36,606 nt of DNA from Bradyrhizobium sp. URHD0069 (GTDB lineage: Bacteria; Pseudomonadota; Alphaproteobacteria; Rhizobiales; Xanthobacteraceae), in the NCBI RefSeq assembly GCF_000701345.1, contig NZ_JNIJ01000053.1:1-36606 (forward strand), read 5' to 3'. Within the stretch, counting starts at the first letter, position 1. Each line of letters starts with the position of its first letter. The translations under genes were made by a program, and so were the position numbers. Below, one piece after another: positions 22,610-29,827 of this stretch. The notes below the pieces were generated by a model. The model was not told where the DNA came from and made no database searches. It saw nothing but the letters and a program-made list of their open reading frames with translations.

Positions 22610-23890
22610 CTAGACGCTTAGCGCCTGCTCCAGATCGGCGATCAGGTCTTCCTTGTCCTCGATGCCGATCGATAGCCGTACCACGTCGGGCGCGGCGCCC
22701 GACTTGATCTTCGCGGCATCGTCGAGCTGGCTGTGCGTCGTTGATGCCGGGTGAATCACCAGCGAGCGGGTGTCGCCGACATTGGCGAGATGCGAGAACA
22801 GTTTCAGGTTCGACACCAGGTTGACGCCGGCATCGTAGCCGTCCTTCAGGGTGAAGGTGAACACGGCGCCGGCGCCTTTCGGCGCGTACTTTCGAGCGAC
22901 GTTGTTGTATTTATCCCCTGACAGCCCGGCGTAGTTCACCGAGGCCACCGCCGGATGCGCCGATAGCCACTCCGCGATCGCTTTGGCGTTCTCGCAATGC
23001 TTCTGCATGCGCAGCGGCAGCGTCTCAATGCCGGTGAGAATCAGGAACGCGTTGAACGGCGAGAGCGCCGGACCGAGGTCGCGCAAGCCCAGCACGCGGC
23101 AGGCAATTGCGAAGGCGAAGTTGCCAAAAGTCTCCTGAATCTTGATGCCGTGATATTCCGGACGCGGCTCGCTCAGCATCGGATACTTGTTGTCCTTCGA
23201 CCAGTCGAAGGTGCCGGCATCGACAATGATGCCGCCGAGCGAGTTGCCGTGTCCCCCCAAAAATTTTGTCAACGAATGCACGACGACGTCGGCGCCGTGG
23301 TCGATCGGGCGGATCAGATAAGGTGTCGCCAGCGTGTTATCGACAATCAGCGGCACGCCGGCATTGCGGGCCACGGCCGAGATTGCCTCGATATCGGTGA
23401 CGCTGCCGCCGGGGTTGGCAATCGATTCGATGAAGATCGCTTTGGTGCGCGGCGTGACCGCGCGCTCGAAGCTGCCGATATCGTCGGGATCGGCCCACAC
23501 CACGTTCCAGCCAAAGCTCTTGAAGGCGTGGGTGAACTGGTTGATCGAGCCGCCATAGAGTTTACGCGCGGCGATAAATTCGTCGCCGGGCTGCAGCAGC
23601 ATTTGAAATACCACGACCTGGGCGGCATGGCCGGAGGCCGTAGCCAATGCGGCGGTGCCGCCTTCGAGCGCGGCGACGCGCTCCTCCAACACTGAAGTCG
23701 TCGGGTTGGTGATGCGGGTATAGATGTTTCCGAACGCCTGCAGCCCGAATAGCGACGCGGCGTGATCGGCATCGTTGAACACGAATGAGGTCGTTTGATA
23801 AATCGGCGTCGCCCGCGCACCGGTGGTGGGGTCGGGTTGCGCGCCTGCATGCACGGCGAGGGTCGAAAATCCGGGAAGACGATCAGTCAT
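22610..23890 (-). CDS. metY: O-acetylhomoserine sulfhydrylase (aminocarboxypropyltransferase), 426 aa
   Basis: A PLP enzyme of the Cys/Met metabolism family that makes homocysteine from O-acetylhomoserine and sulphide. The start MTDRLPGFSTLAVHAGAQPDP and ATPIYQTTSFVF are typical. YTRITNPTTSVLEERVAALEGG holds the phosphate-binding Tyr/Arg; Asp184 in VDNTLATP contacts the PLP nitrogen; and Lys209 in HSLTKFLGGHG is the Schiff-base lysine. The length of 426 fits MetY, which is longer than MetB/MetC, and the insert DWSKDNKYPMLSEP near 235 also points to the sulfhydrylase. It lies downstream of the CoA-binding gene on the same strand, 258 bases apart across a repeat-rich gap. Confidence 0.94.
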   Translation of the reverse strand: MTDRLPGFSTLAVHAGAQPDPTTGARATPIYQTTSFVFNDADHAASLFGLQAFGNIYTRITNPTTSVLEERVAALEGGTAALATASGHAAQVVVFQMLLQPGDEFIAARKLYGGSINQFTHAFKSFGWNVVWADPDDIGSFERAVTPRTKAIFIESIANPGGSVTDIEAISAVARNAGVPLIVDNTLATPYLIRPIDHGADVVVHSLTKFLGGHGNSLGGIIVDAGTFDWSKDNKYPMLSEPRPEYHGIKIQETFGNFAFAIACRVLGLRDLGPALSPFNAFLILTGIETLPLRMQKHCENAKAIAEWLSAHPAVASVNYAGLSGDKYNNVARKYAPKGAGAVFTFTLKDGYDAGVNLVSNLKLFSHLANVGDTRSLVIHPASTTHSQLDDAAKIKSGAAPDVVRLSIGIEDKEDLIADLEQALSV

Positions 23891-24148
23891 TCTTTTTCCT
23901 CTATGAATGCCTCATCCTGAGATGCGGCTCCCTTGGCCGCGTCTCGATCGATGAACAACACGGTGTGACCTCATGGTTCAAGACCCCGCACCGGACAACG
24001 CAAGTGCGTTGCCGGGAGTGCGCCTTTTCACCATGAAGGGAACAATCGCGGCAGCGGCCTGCGCCGTCAAGGCCGCAAGGCTCCACATGTGATTGGGGAT
24101 CGTCGTGCTCGCGTTGTCATCTTCGTAGAACAATCGTTTCGGTTTGCG
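23891..24148. repeat. Repeat-like intergenic sequence upstream of metY
   Basis: Phrases such as GCCTCATCCTGAGATGCGGC (near 23911) and CTCATGGTTCAAGACC (near 23971), with CACCATGAAGG (near 24029) as a complementary partner, match the style of a widespread rhizobial intergenic repeat ending in ATGAGG. A related CTCATGGTGAGAG appears at about 24753. The metY promoter must lie here too. No gene seen. Confidence 0.45.
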
Positions 24149-24733
24149 TCACGCGAGATCGTTTCTGTTTTTCGCGGCGCGATCGGACGCATTAGTCTCG
24201 CCGCCACTGACGCTCATTCGGTTCAATGAAAGCCGCATGCCTTGCACCGGCATCGGCGCGCGTTTCGAACTGAGCGTTCGCGAATTGACGCCCATCCATG
24301 AAATCTCCGAGGACAGCCGTCCATACTCGATCTTCGGGCAGCGGTTCATCACGACCTTGAGACCGGCGGCCTCCGCCTTTGCGGCCGCGGCATCGTCGCG
24401 CCCACCGAGTTGCATCCAGATCACTTTCGGGAGCGGCATCAATTTCAGCGCTTCATCGACCACCGGCATGATGTGGCTCGAATTCCTGAAGATCTCGACC
24501 ATATCGATGGGACGGTCGATATCGAGCAGCGATGCAACAAATGGTTTCCCGAGCAGGCTCTTGCCAACGTGTCCGGGATTGACCGGGATCATGTCGTAGC
24601 CTCGCTGCGCGAGATATTTGAAAGCAAAATAACTCGGCCGCACGTTGACCGGCGACGCCCCGACCATAGCGATGGATTTCACGCCGTTGAGAATTTCTCG
24701 AATGTAAGTGTCGGAGTAGGCGTCATGGTTCAT
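24149..24733 (-). CDS. CoA-binding domain protein (YccU type), 194 aa
   Basis: A single CoA-binding Rossmann domain. It contains SIAMVGASPVNVRPSYFAFKYLAQRGY (residues 20-46), then IPVNPGHVGKSLLGKPFVASLLDI, VEIFRNSSHIMPVVDEAL and VIWMQLGGRDDAAAAKAEAAGLKVVMNRCPKIEY. This matches the small stand-alone proteins related to the CoA-binding part of succinyl-CoA ligase; their role is not settled. The last 35 residues or so are an extra tail. It sits between the enoyl-CoA hydratase-like gene and metY on the same strand. Length is longer than the usual 140 residues because of the tail. Confidence 0.9.
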   Translation of the reverse strand: MNHDAYSDTYIREILNGVKSIAMVGASPVNVRPSYFAFKYLAQRGYDMIPVNPGHVGKSLLGKPFVASLLDIDRPIDMVEIFRNSSHIMPVVDEALKLMPLPKVIWMQLGGRDDAAAAKAEAAGLKVVMNRCPKIEYGRLSSEISWMGVNSRTLSSKRAPMPVQGMRLSLNRMSVSGGETNASDRAAKNRNDLA

Positions 24734-24799
24734 TGCGGAAGTCCCACAGTCCTCATGGTGAGAGCAGGAAGAGGGCGCTTTTCAGGATGAGGAAATCTT

Positions 24800-25624
24800 T
24801 CACCGGTCGTGCCACTTCGGCTCGCGTTTCTCGATGAAGGCGCCGATGCCTTCCTCGGCATCGCGCGCCATCATGTTCTCGGTCATCACCTCTGCCGCGT
24901 AGCGGTAGGCGTCGGCAAGGCTCATTTCGGCCTGACGGTAGAACGCGGTCTTACCGAGTTTGATGGTGTGGGCGGATTTGAGCGCAACCTTCTGCGCCAG
25001 CGCAATCGCGGCGTCGCGTTCGGTGCCGGCGGCAACGACACGGTTGACGAGACCGATGTCCCGCGCCGTCGCTGCGGAAACCGGCTCGCCGGTAAGCAGC
25101 ATTTCCATCGCCTGCTTGCGCGGCACATTGCGCGACAGTGCCACCATCGGTGTCGAACAGAACAGTCCGATATCGACGCCCGGCGTGGCGAATGTGGCAG
25201 CCTCCGACGCGACGGCAAGATCGCAGCTGGCCACCAGTTGGCACCCGGCGGCGGTGGCGATGCCCTGGACCGCGGCCACCACCGGCTTGGGCAAGTGCAC
25301 GATCGCCTGCATCATGGCGCTGCAGGCATTCATGACTTGCGCGAAATAGGCGCGGCCGCGATCGGCATCGGTGCGGCGGGCGGTCAGTTCTTTCATGTCA
25401 TGGCCGGCTGAGAAGGCCGGACCGTTGGCCGCGATCACTACCGCGCGCACCTTCGAATCGTCGTGAATTTCCCTCAGCACTGCGTGCAAGTCGGCGATCA
25501 GGCCTTCCGACAGGCTGTTGCGGGCTTCGGGCCGATTGAGCGTGAGCACGGCGATAGTGCCAAGCGTCTCATGCAGGAGGATCGGCGATTGCGGTGCGGC
25601 GGCGCGTGCGGTCTGGCTCTTCAT
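24800..25624 (-). CDS. Enoyl-CoA hydratase/isomerase family protein (ECHDC3-like), 274 aa
   Basis: A crotonase-fold protein. It has LNRPEARNSLSEGLIADLHA, the oxyanion-hole stretch NGPAFSAGHDMKEL, and AVQGIATAAGCQLVASCDLAVASEAATFATPGVDIGLFCSTP. The last segment is characteristic of the ECHDC3 branch, where GLFCSTP stands in place of the catalytic-Glu region of true hydratases, so ordinary 2-enoyl-CoA hydration is uncertain. The ATG at 25624 has GTGGA seven bases upstream and is preferred to the GTG at 25636. It is divergent from the thioesterase gene, 121 bases away, and fatty acyl-CoA metabolism would suit both. Confidence 0.9.
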   Translation of the reverse strand: MKSQTARAAAPQSPILLHETLGTIAVLTLNRPEARNSLSEGLIADLHAVLREIHDDSKVRAVVIAANGPAFSAGHDMKELTARRTDADRGRAYFAQVMNACSAMMQAIVHLPKPVVAAVQGIATAAGCQLVASCDLAVASEAATFATPGVDIGLFCSTPMVALSRNVPRKQAMEMLLTGEPVSAATARDIGLVNRVVAAGTERDAAIALAQKVALKSAHTIKLGKTAFYRQAEMSLADAYRYAAEVMTENMMARDAEEGIGAFIEKREPKWHDR

Positions 25625-25745
25625 CGAAATATCCACTTGGGCGGCCCGGTCATCTTAATGTAACAACCGGCCAGAAGCTCTCTTTATTGCCTCGGCAAGT
25701 TCTTGCAAGCGAACTCGCGAGTGAGGGCAGCAGGCGGGAAACGAC

Positions 25746-26174
25746 ATGAAACTTGCGAAAATGAGCGTGGCGGAATTGAAGAAGTTTCTCCACGACGAAT
25801 TTCCCCAAGCGTTCAAGGGCGGCGATATATCCATCGAAAGCGCCGATGGCGAGTCGTGCCTGCTGCGCCAGCGCTACAGCGACCAGATGCTGCGTCCGGG
25901 CGGGACGGTTTCGGGACCGACGCTGATGGCGCTCGCCGACTTCGCCATGTATGTGGTGCTTCTCTCCGCGATTGGCCCGATCGGTCTGGCGGTGACGACA
26001 AATCTCAACATCAATTTTCTGCGCAAGGGCCAGCCTGGGCAGGATGTTCTTGCGGCAGCCAGGCTTTTGAAACTGGGCAAGCGGCTTGCAGTGGGCGAGG
26101 TCAATCTGCTGTCAGGGATGTCGCCGGACCCGATCGCCCACGTGACATCGACCTATTCCATTCCAAATACTTAG
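25746..26174 (+). CDS. PaaI family (hotdog-fold) thioesterase, 142 aa
   Basis: The hotdog-fold signature GGTVSGPTLMALADFAMYVVLLSAIGP (residues 52-78) contains the helix and the conserved Asp of PaaI-type acyl-CoA thioesterases, followed by the strand TNLNINFLRKGQPGQDVLAAARLLKLGKRLAVGEV. These enzymes release the free acid from aryl- or acyl-CoA. The ATG at 25746 is preceded by GGGAAA. A longer frame from 25703 is in another phase and is not coding. The length is usual. The gene is followed by an AT-rich inverted repeat before rplM. Confidence 0.88.
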   Translation: MKLAKMSVAELKKFLHDEFPQAFKGGDISIESADGESCLLRQRYSDQMLRPGGTVSGPTLMALADFAMYVVLLSAIGPIGLAVTTNLNINFLRKGQPGQDVLAAARLLKLGKRLAVGEVNLLSGMSPDPIAHVTSTYSIPNT

Positions 26175-26198
26175 CGTTTTTAGAGGTAGCATAACACC

Positions 26199-26230
26199 AT
26201 AGTTATAACCTATTGTTTTTATATAACTAT
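26199..26230. promoter_or_regulatory. AT-rich 9-base inverted repeat upstream of rplM
   Basis: ATAGTTATA (26199-26207) and TATAACTAT (26222-26230) pair perfectly around 14 bases, in an unusually AT-rich 60-base patch. It lies 25 bases after the thioesterase stop and 17 bases before the putative -35 of rplM. It may be an operator or UP-element-like; a weak terminator is also possible. Confidence 0.35.
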
Positions 26231-26246
26231 TTAAACTCGCTTGGCA

Positions 26247-26275
26247 TTGACGGGCGCGGCGCTCTTATCTAGAAA
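26247..26275 (+). promoter_or_regulatory. Possible sigma-70 type promoter of rplM-rpsI
   Basis: TTGACG at 26247-26252 and TAGAAA at 26270-26275 are separated by 17 bases, about 54 bases before the rplM ATG. An alternative -10, TTATCT, overlaps it at a poor spacing. Prediction by eye only. Confidence 0.35.
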
Positions 26276-26328
26276 CCCCGCAGTTCGGCGCTGACGCGTC
26301 CAATGTCTCCCTTTCACGGATTTCTCAC

Positions 26329-26793
26329 ATGAAAACGTTTTCGGCGAAGCCTGCCGAGGTGACGAAGAAGTGGGTGCTGATCGACGCCAAAGGTCTGGTG
26401 GTCGGCCGGCTCGCCACCCTGGTCGCGATGCGCCTGCGCGGCAAACACCTCCCGATCTACACGCCCCACGTCGATTGCGGTGACCACGTCATCATCATCA
26501 ACGCGGCTCACGTTGTGCTCACCGGGCGCAAGCGCGACAACAAGGTCTACTACAATCACACCGGCTTCATCGGCGGCATCAAGGAACGCACGGCAAAATC
26601 GATCCTCGAGGGCCGCTTTCCAGAGCGCGTGGTCGAGAAAGCCATCGAGCGCATGATCCCGCGTGGTCCGCTGGGCCGGGTGCAGCTTGGTAACTTGCGC
26701 GTTTACCCCGGGCCCGAGCATCCGCACGAGGCCCAGCAACCTGAGACGATCGATATTGCTTCGATGAATCGCAAGAACATGAGGGCCGCATAA
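26329..26793 (+). CDS. rplM: 50S ribosomal protein L13, 154 aa
   Basis: A large-subunit ribosomal protein that binds 23S rRNA early in assembly. The sequence MKTFSAKPAEVTKKWVLIDAKGLVVGRLAT, RGKHLPIYTPHVDCGDHVIIINA, the family signature region around KVYYNHTGFIGGIKE, and IERMIPRGPLGRVQLGNLRVYPGPEHPHEAQQP are diagnostic. The length of 154 is the alphaproteobacterial norm. It is followed one base later by rpsI, the standard L13-S9 operon. Confidence 0.98.
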   Translation: MKTFSAKPAEVTKKWVLIDAKGLVVGRLATLVAMRLRGKHLPIYTPHVDCGDHVIIINAAHVVLTGRKRDNKVYYNHTGFIGGIKERTAKSILEGRFPERVVEKAIERMIPRGPLGRVQLGNLRVYPGPEHPHEAQQPETIDIASMNRKNMRAA

Positions 26794-26794
26794 T

Positions 26795-27271
26795 ATGTCC
26801 GACACCATGCAGTCTCTCGATCAGTTGGCGTCGCTGAAGCCGGCTGCGCCGGAAGCGCCGAAATACGTCAAGAAGGTCGACAAGCTGGGCCGCGCCTACG
26901 CCACCGGCAAGCGCAAGGACGCGGTTGCCCGCGTCTGGATCAAGCCCGGCGCCGGCAAGATTTTCGTCAACACCCGCGAAGTCGAAGTCTATTTCGCGCG
27001 ACCGGTGCTGCGGATGATGATTCAGCAGCCGCTGGTCGCTGCCGCCCGTGCAGGCCAGTACGATGTGATCTGCACCGTGGCAGGCGGCGGTCTGTCGGGT
27101 CAGGCCGGCGCGGTGCGTCACGGCATCTCAAAGGCGCTGACCTATTTCGAGCCCGATCTGCGCGGCATCCTGAAGAAGGGTGGTTTCCTCACCCGCGACT
27201 CCCGCACTGTCGAGCGCAAGAAGTACGGCCGCGCCAAAGCGCGCAAGTCGTTCCAGTTCTCGAAGCGCTAA
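26795..27271 (+). CDS. rpsI: 30S ribosomal protein S9, 158 aa
   Basis: A small-subunit protein whose C-terminal tail reaches the P-site tRNA. The core has GRAYATGKRKDAVARVWIKPGAGKIFVNTR, GGGLSGQAGAVRHGISKAL and the C-terminus KKYGRAKARKSFQFSKR, with the final Lys-Arg that contacts tRNA. An N-terminal extension of about 30 residues (MSDTMQSLDQLASLKPAAPEAPKYVKKVD) is usual in alphaproteobacteria. It begins one base after the rplM stop and ends ahead of a strong terminator. Confidence 0.98.
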   Translation: MSDTMQSLDQLASLKPAAPEAPKYVKKVDKLGRAYATGKRKDAVARVWIKPGAGKIFVNTREVEVYFARPVLRMMIQQPLVAAARAGQYDVICTVAGGGLSGQAGAVRHGISKALTYFEPDLRGILKKGGFLTRDSRTVERKKYGRAKARKSFQFSKR

Positions 27272-27316
27272 TTGCTTCGCTAAAAATGCCGCGAATGCGG
27301 CAATCAAGAAACCTCG

Positions 27317-27345
27317 AAAAAGGGCGCTTATCGGCGCCCTTTTTT
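27317..27345 (+). terminator. Rho-independent terminator of rplM-rpsI
   Basis: A perfect stem AGGGCGC (27321-27327) / GCGCCCT (27334-27340) with a 6-base loop, preceded by A-rich and followed by six T residues, 46 bases after the rpsI stop. Confidence 0.92.
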
Positions 27346-27388
27346 GTTGATCATTTGCCGATGAGTTGACGCAGTTTTTCCTGAAAAC

Positions 27389-27404
27389 TTGCGTATGCAC
27401 GCAA
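27389..27404. promoter_or_regulatory. Short palindrome upstream of the diguanylate cyclase
   Basis: TTGCGTATGCACGCAA has 6-base complementary arms around ATGC and lies 104 bases before the cyclase ATG. TTGACG at 27366-27371 is near by and could be a -35 box. Possible operator; unproven. Confidence 0.3.
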
Positions 27405-27507
27405 ACGAATTTCGAACGCGACGATCGTAGCCTGTGCGGCGGTGATGGCGCGCGCCTGTTTCTTTCTGCCGTGCCAATGGTTGCATCACAATCTCACTCG
27501 GTGACCT

Positions 27508-28731
27508 ATGTCGCTCGATACGTCCACGCTGTATCTCGTTGCCGCAATGGTTGCAGCGATGCTGGGAGCCATGCTGCTGTTTTTCGGCAAGCAGGAGAAT
27601 ATCGCGGCATTGAAATGGTGGGGAACCGCCTATCTACTGGGCGCGGCGTCAGTAGGATTTTGGACGCTTGCCGCCGGCTCGCTCGGCGAGACGTTTTCGC
27701 TGGCGCTGAATGCCGTCGGCTTCGTGGCCTGCGGGATGGTCTGGAATGCATCGCGCGTGTTCCACGGCCGTAAGCCCAACCTGCCGGGACTGGTTTTCGG
27801 TGCGATCGCCTGGATAGCCGCTGCCACGACAGTGGCGCCCGAAGCTTCGGCGATGCGTCTGACGATCGGCGCCGGCATCGTTGCGATCTATGCGGCGCTG
27901 ACAGCCACCGAATTGTGGTCCGAGCGCCGCCGGACCCTGCAGAAGCGCTGGCCAACCTTTGTGGTGCCGGTGCTGCACGGTTTCGTGCTGATGCTGCCGA
28001 TCCTGCTCGGTGACCTCCTGCATCCCAATGGCGATATGTCCTCCGGCAGCATCTGGGTCACGGTATTCTCGCTCGAGCTGGTGCTCTACGCGGTGGGTAC
28101 CGTGTTCGTCATCTTCATGCTGGTCTCGGAGCGCACGGTGACCGCGCACAAGACCGCAGCTTCGATGGACCCGTTGACCGGCATGTTCAATCGCCGCGGC
28201 TTCGCGGAGGCCACCTCACGGGTGATCGAGCGCGAAGCCAACGCCGGCCGTCCGGTGACGGTGATGATCCTCGATATCGACCATTTCAAATCCATCAACG
28301 ACCGGTTCGGCCATCCCGCAGGAGATGAGATCCTCCAACTGTTCGCCGCTATCGTGGTCAACACGCTGCGCATCACCGACATCTCGGGGCGCATAGGCGG
28401 CGAGGAGTTCGCCGCTTTGCTGCCCTGTTCGCTGGAAGAAGCCGTGCTCGCAGCCGAGCGCGTGCGCGAGGCATTTGAGAGTTCGGGAATCGTGGTCGAG
28501 GATGGATCGGTCGATACCACCGTCAGCATCGGCGTGGCCGGTGGACCGGCGGGCACCGAGCTCGAGGTTTTGCTCGCCGCGGCCGATACCGCGCTCTATC
28601 AGGCCAAGCGCGGCGGCCGCAATCGCGTCGAGGCGGCTGAGGAGTTGCCGCTGTCGCCGGAAAACTGGCGGCGAAAGACCGCCGGCACGGCGCGCAACCC
28701 ACAGCAGCCGGGCGTTGTGCGGCTCGCTTAG
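27508..28731 (+). CDS. Membrane-bound diguanylate cyclase, 407 aa
   Basis: An N-terminal membrane sensor region with about six or seven helices (residues 8-215) leads to a GGDEF domain (about 220-375). The cyclase core has LTGMFNRRGF, ILDIDHFKSINDRFGHPAGDEIL and the active-site GGEEF at 297-301, so it should make c-di-GMP from two GTP. An RITD inhibitory site stands exactly five residues before GGEEF, predicting product inhibition. No EAL domain. The ATG at 27508 starts just before the first helix. In this window it is the only c-di-GMP gene, and c-di-GMP commonly stimulates exopolysaccharide synthesis, so a link to the locus at 9860-19540 is possible but not shown. Confidence 0.94.
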   Translation: MSLDTSTLYLVAAMVAAMLGAMLLFFGKQENIAALKWWGTAYLLGAASVGFWTLAAGSLGETFSLALNAVGFVACGMVWNASRVFHGRKPNLPGLVFGAIAWIAAATTVAPEASAMRLTIGAGIVAIYAALTATELWSERRRTLQKRWPTFVVPVLHGFVLMLPILLGDLLHPNGDMSSGSIWVTVFSLELVLYAVGTVFVIFMLVSERTVTAHKTAASMDPLTGMFNRRGFAEATSRVIEREANAGRPVTVMILDIDHFKSINDRFGHPAGDEILQLFAAIVVNTLRITDISGRIGGEEFAALLPCSLEEAVLAAERVREAFESSGIVVEDGSVDTTVSIGVAGGPAGTELEVLLAAADTALYQAKRGGRNRVEAAEELPLSPENWRRKTAGTARNPQQPGVVRLA

Positions 28732-28787
28732 GGTTCGAGCGACGACGGTAACCTCCCATTTACCATTCGTTCCATATCATTCCGGTT

Positions 28788-29024
28788 ATGGACACCACGC
28801 ACGGCCAGAACGCCCACACCGCCCTGATGTCGCTCGAAGCTGCAGCAATATCGGCGCGCGGCGGATTTGCGTGCATGTTCTCGACCTCAGACGAATATGA
28901 GACGGCGCTGATCACGGAGCGCCGCGCGCAAGGGCGCTACGACCAGCCACGAGGCCGCTGGCCGGTCGTGATGTTCGTCGGCTGCACGCTGATGGTCGCC
29001 GGCACGGTACTGCTCTTTAACTGA
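28788..29024 (+). CDS. Small hypothetical membrane protein, 78 aa
   Basis: I do not recognise this protein. It starts MDTTHGQNAHTALMSLEAAAISARGG, has a polar middle (TSDEYETALITERRAQGRYDQPRGRW) and ends in a single helix, WPVVMFVGCTLMVAGTVLLFN, at the very C-terminus, so it is probably a tail-anchored inner-membrane protein. A strong terminator follows within 30 bases, which supports it being a real transcribed gene. Confidence 0.6.
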   Translation: MDTTHGQNAHTALMSLEAAAISARGGFACMFSTSDEYETALITERRAQGRYDQPRGRWPVVMFVGCTLMVAGTVLLFN

Positions 29025-29051
29025 GTGGCCGTGCAAAAAAGGGATGCCCGG

Positions 29052-29072
29052 GCGCCGCGAGGCGCTTTTTTT
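29052..29072 (+). terminator. Rho-independent terminator
   Basis: The stem GCGCC (29052-29056) / GGCGC (29061-29065) with a GCGA tetraloop is followed by seven T residues. It lies 28 bases after the 78-residue gene. Confidence 0.8.
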
Positions 29073-29215
29073 CGTGCCACTCTTTGGCGGCACGATATTT
29101 GGCAAACTCGGTTTGGGTGCCGGGCATGTGACTGGCGATTGGTGACCGACGCGGCTAACTTGTGCGGCTCTCGATCGGAACAGTCTCTACTCAAAATCGC
29201 GCGAGCAAATCGCTG

Positions 29216-29416
29216 ATGCAGTTGGAATCGACGCTCACCTGTCCGCGTTGCGGTCATCAGGAAACCGAGACGATGCCGACCGATGCCTGCCAGTTCCTTT
29301 ATGATTGCAAAAGTTGTGGCGAACGGCTGAAGCCCAGGCAGGGTGATTGTTGCGTGTTCTGCTCCTACGGCTCGATGCCATGTCCGCCGGTACAAGCGGG
29401 GAATTGCTGCGCTTAG
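29216..29416 (+). CDS. Zinc-ribbon-like GDCCVFCSYG small protein, 66 aa
   Basis: The protein is cysteine-rich: CPRCGH at residues 8-13, CKSCGERL near 30, then GDCCVFCSYGSMPCPPVQ near 43-60 and a terminal NCCA. The last block is a conserved signature of small GDCCVFCSYG-type proteins found in many bacteria, sometimes beside metal-resistance or redox genes; their function is not established. The first Cys pair pattern, C-x2-C with C-x2-C, suggests a bound zinc. The ATG at 29216 starts MQLESTLTCP; an upstream start at 29162 gives a non-conserved extension. The gene stands alone. Confidence 0.85.
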   Translation: MQLESTLTCPRCGHQETETMPTDACQFLYDCKSCGERLKPRQGDCCVFCSYGSMPCPPVQAGNCCA

Positions 29417-29507
29417 CTTTTGCTGGCTTCCCCGGCGTCTTGACGCTTCAATAATGCAGTAGGGTGGGTTAGAGACGGAAATTCTCAACGAATAGGCCAT
29501 AATCCCA

Positions 29508-29810
29508 ATGATCACCGAAATCGCACAAATCGACGTCAAGCCCGGTACCGAAAAGGACTTTGAGGCCGCGGTCGCCAAGGCCCGCGCAGCCTTCGGCCGC
29601 TCCAAGGGCTTTCACGGATTTGAACTGCATCGCTCGATCGAGAAACCGCAGCGTTATCGTCTCATGGTCAAATGGGAGACCCTTGAAAACCACACCGTCG
29701 ATTTCCGCGGTTCGGACAATTTCGCGGAATGGCGCGGGCTGGTCGGGCAGTATTTTGCGTCGCCGCCGGAAGTCGAGCACACCGAGAAGGTGCTGACCTC
29801 CCCAAGCTGA
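29508..29810 (+). CDS. Antibiotic biosynthesis monooxygenase (ABM) domain protein, 100 aa
   Basis: A small ferredoxin-like ABM-fold protein: IAQIDVKPGTEKDFEAAVAKARAAF at residues 5-29, GFHGFELHRSIEKPQRYRLMVKWETLENHT at 34-63, then FRGSDNFAEWRGLVGQYFASPPEVEHTEKV. Members include heme-degrading and quinone monooxygenases, but many have no known activity. Length is usual. It is convergent with the AI-2E transporter gene, 17 bases between stops. Confidence 0.88.
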   Translation: MITEIAQIDVKPGTEKDFEAAVAKARAAFGRSKGFHGFELHRSIEKPQRYRLMVKWETLENHTVDFRGSDNFAEWRGLVGQYFASPPEVEHTEKVLTSPS

Positions 29811-29827
29811 ACGGCAACCGCGGGCGC

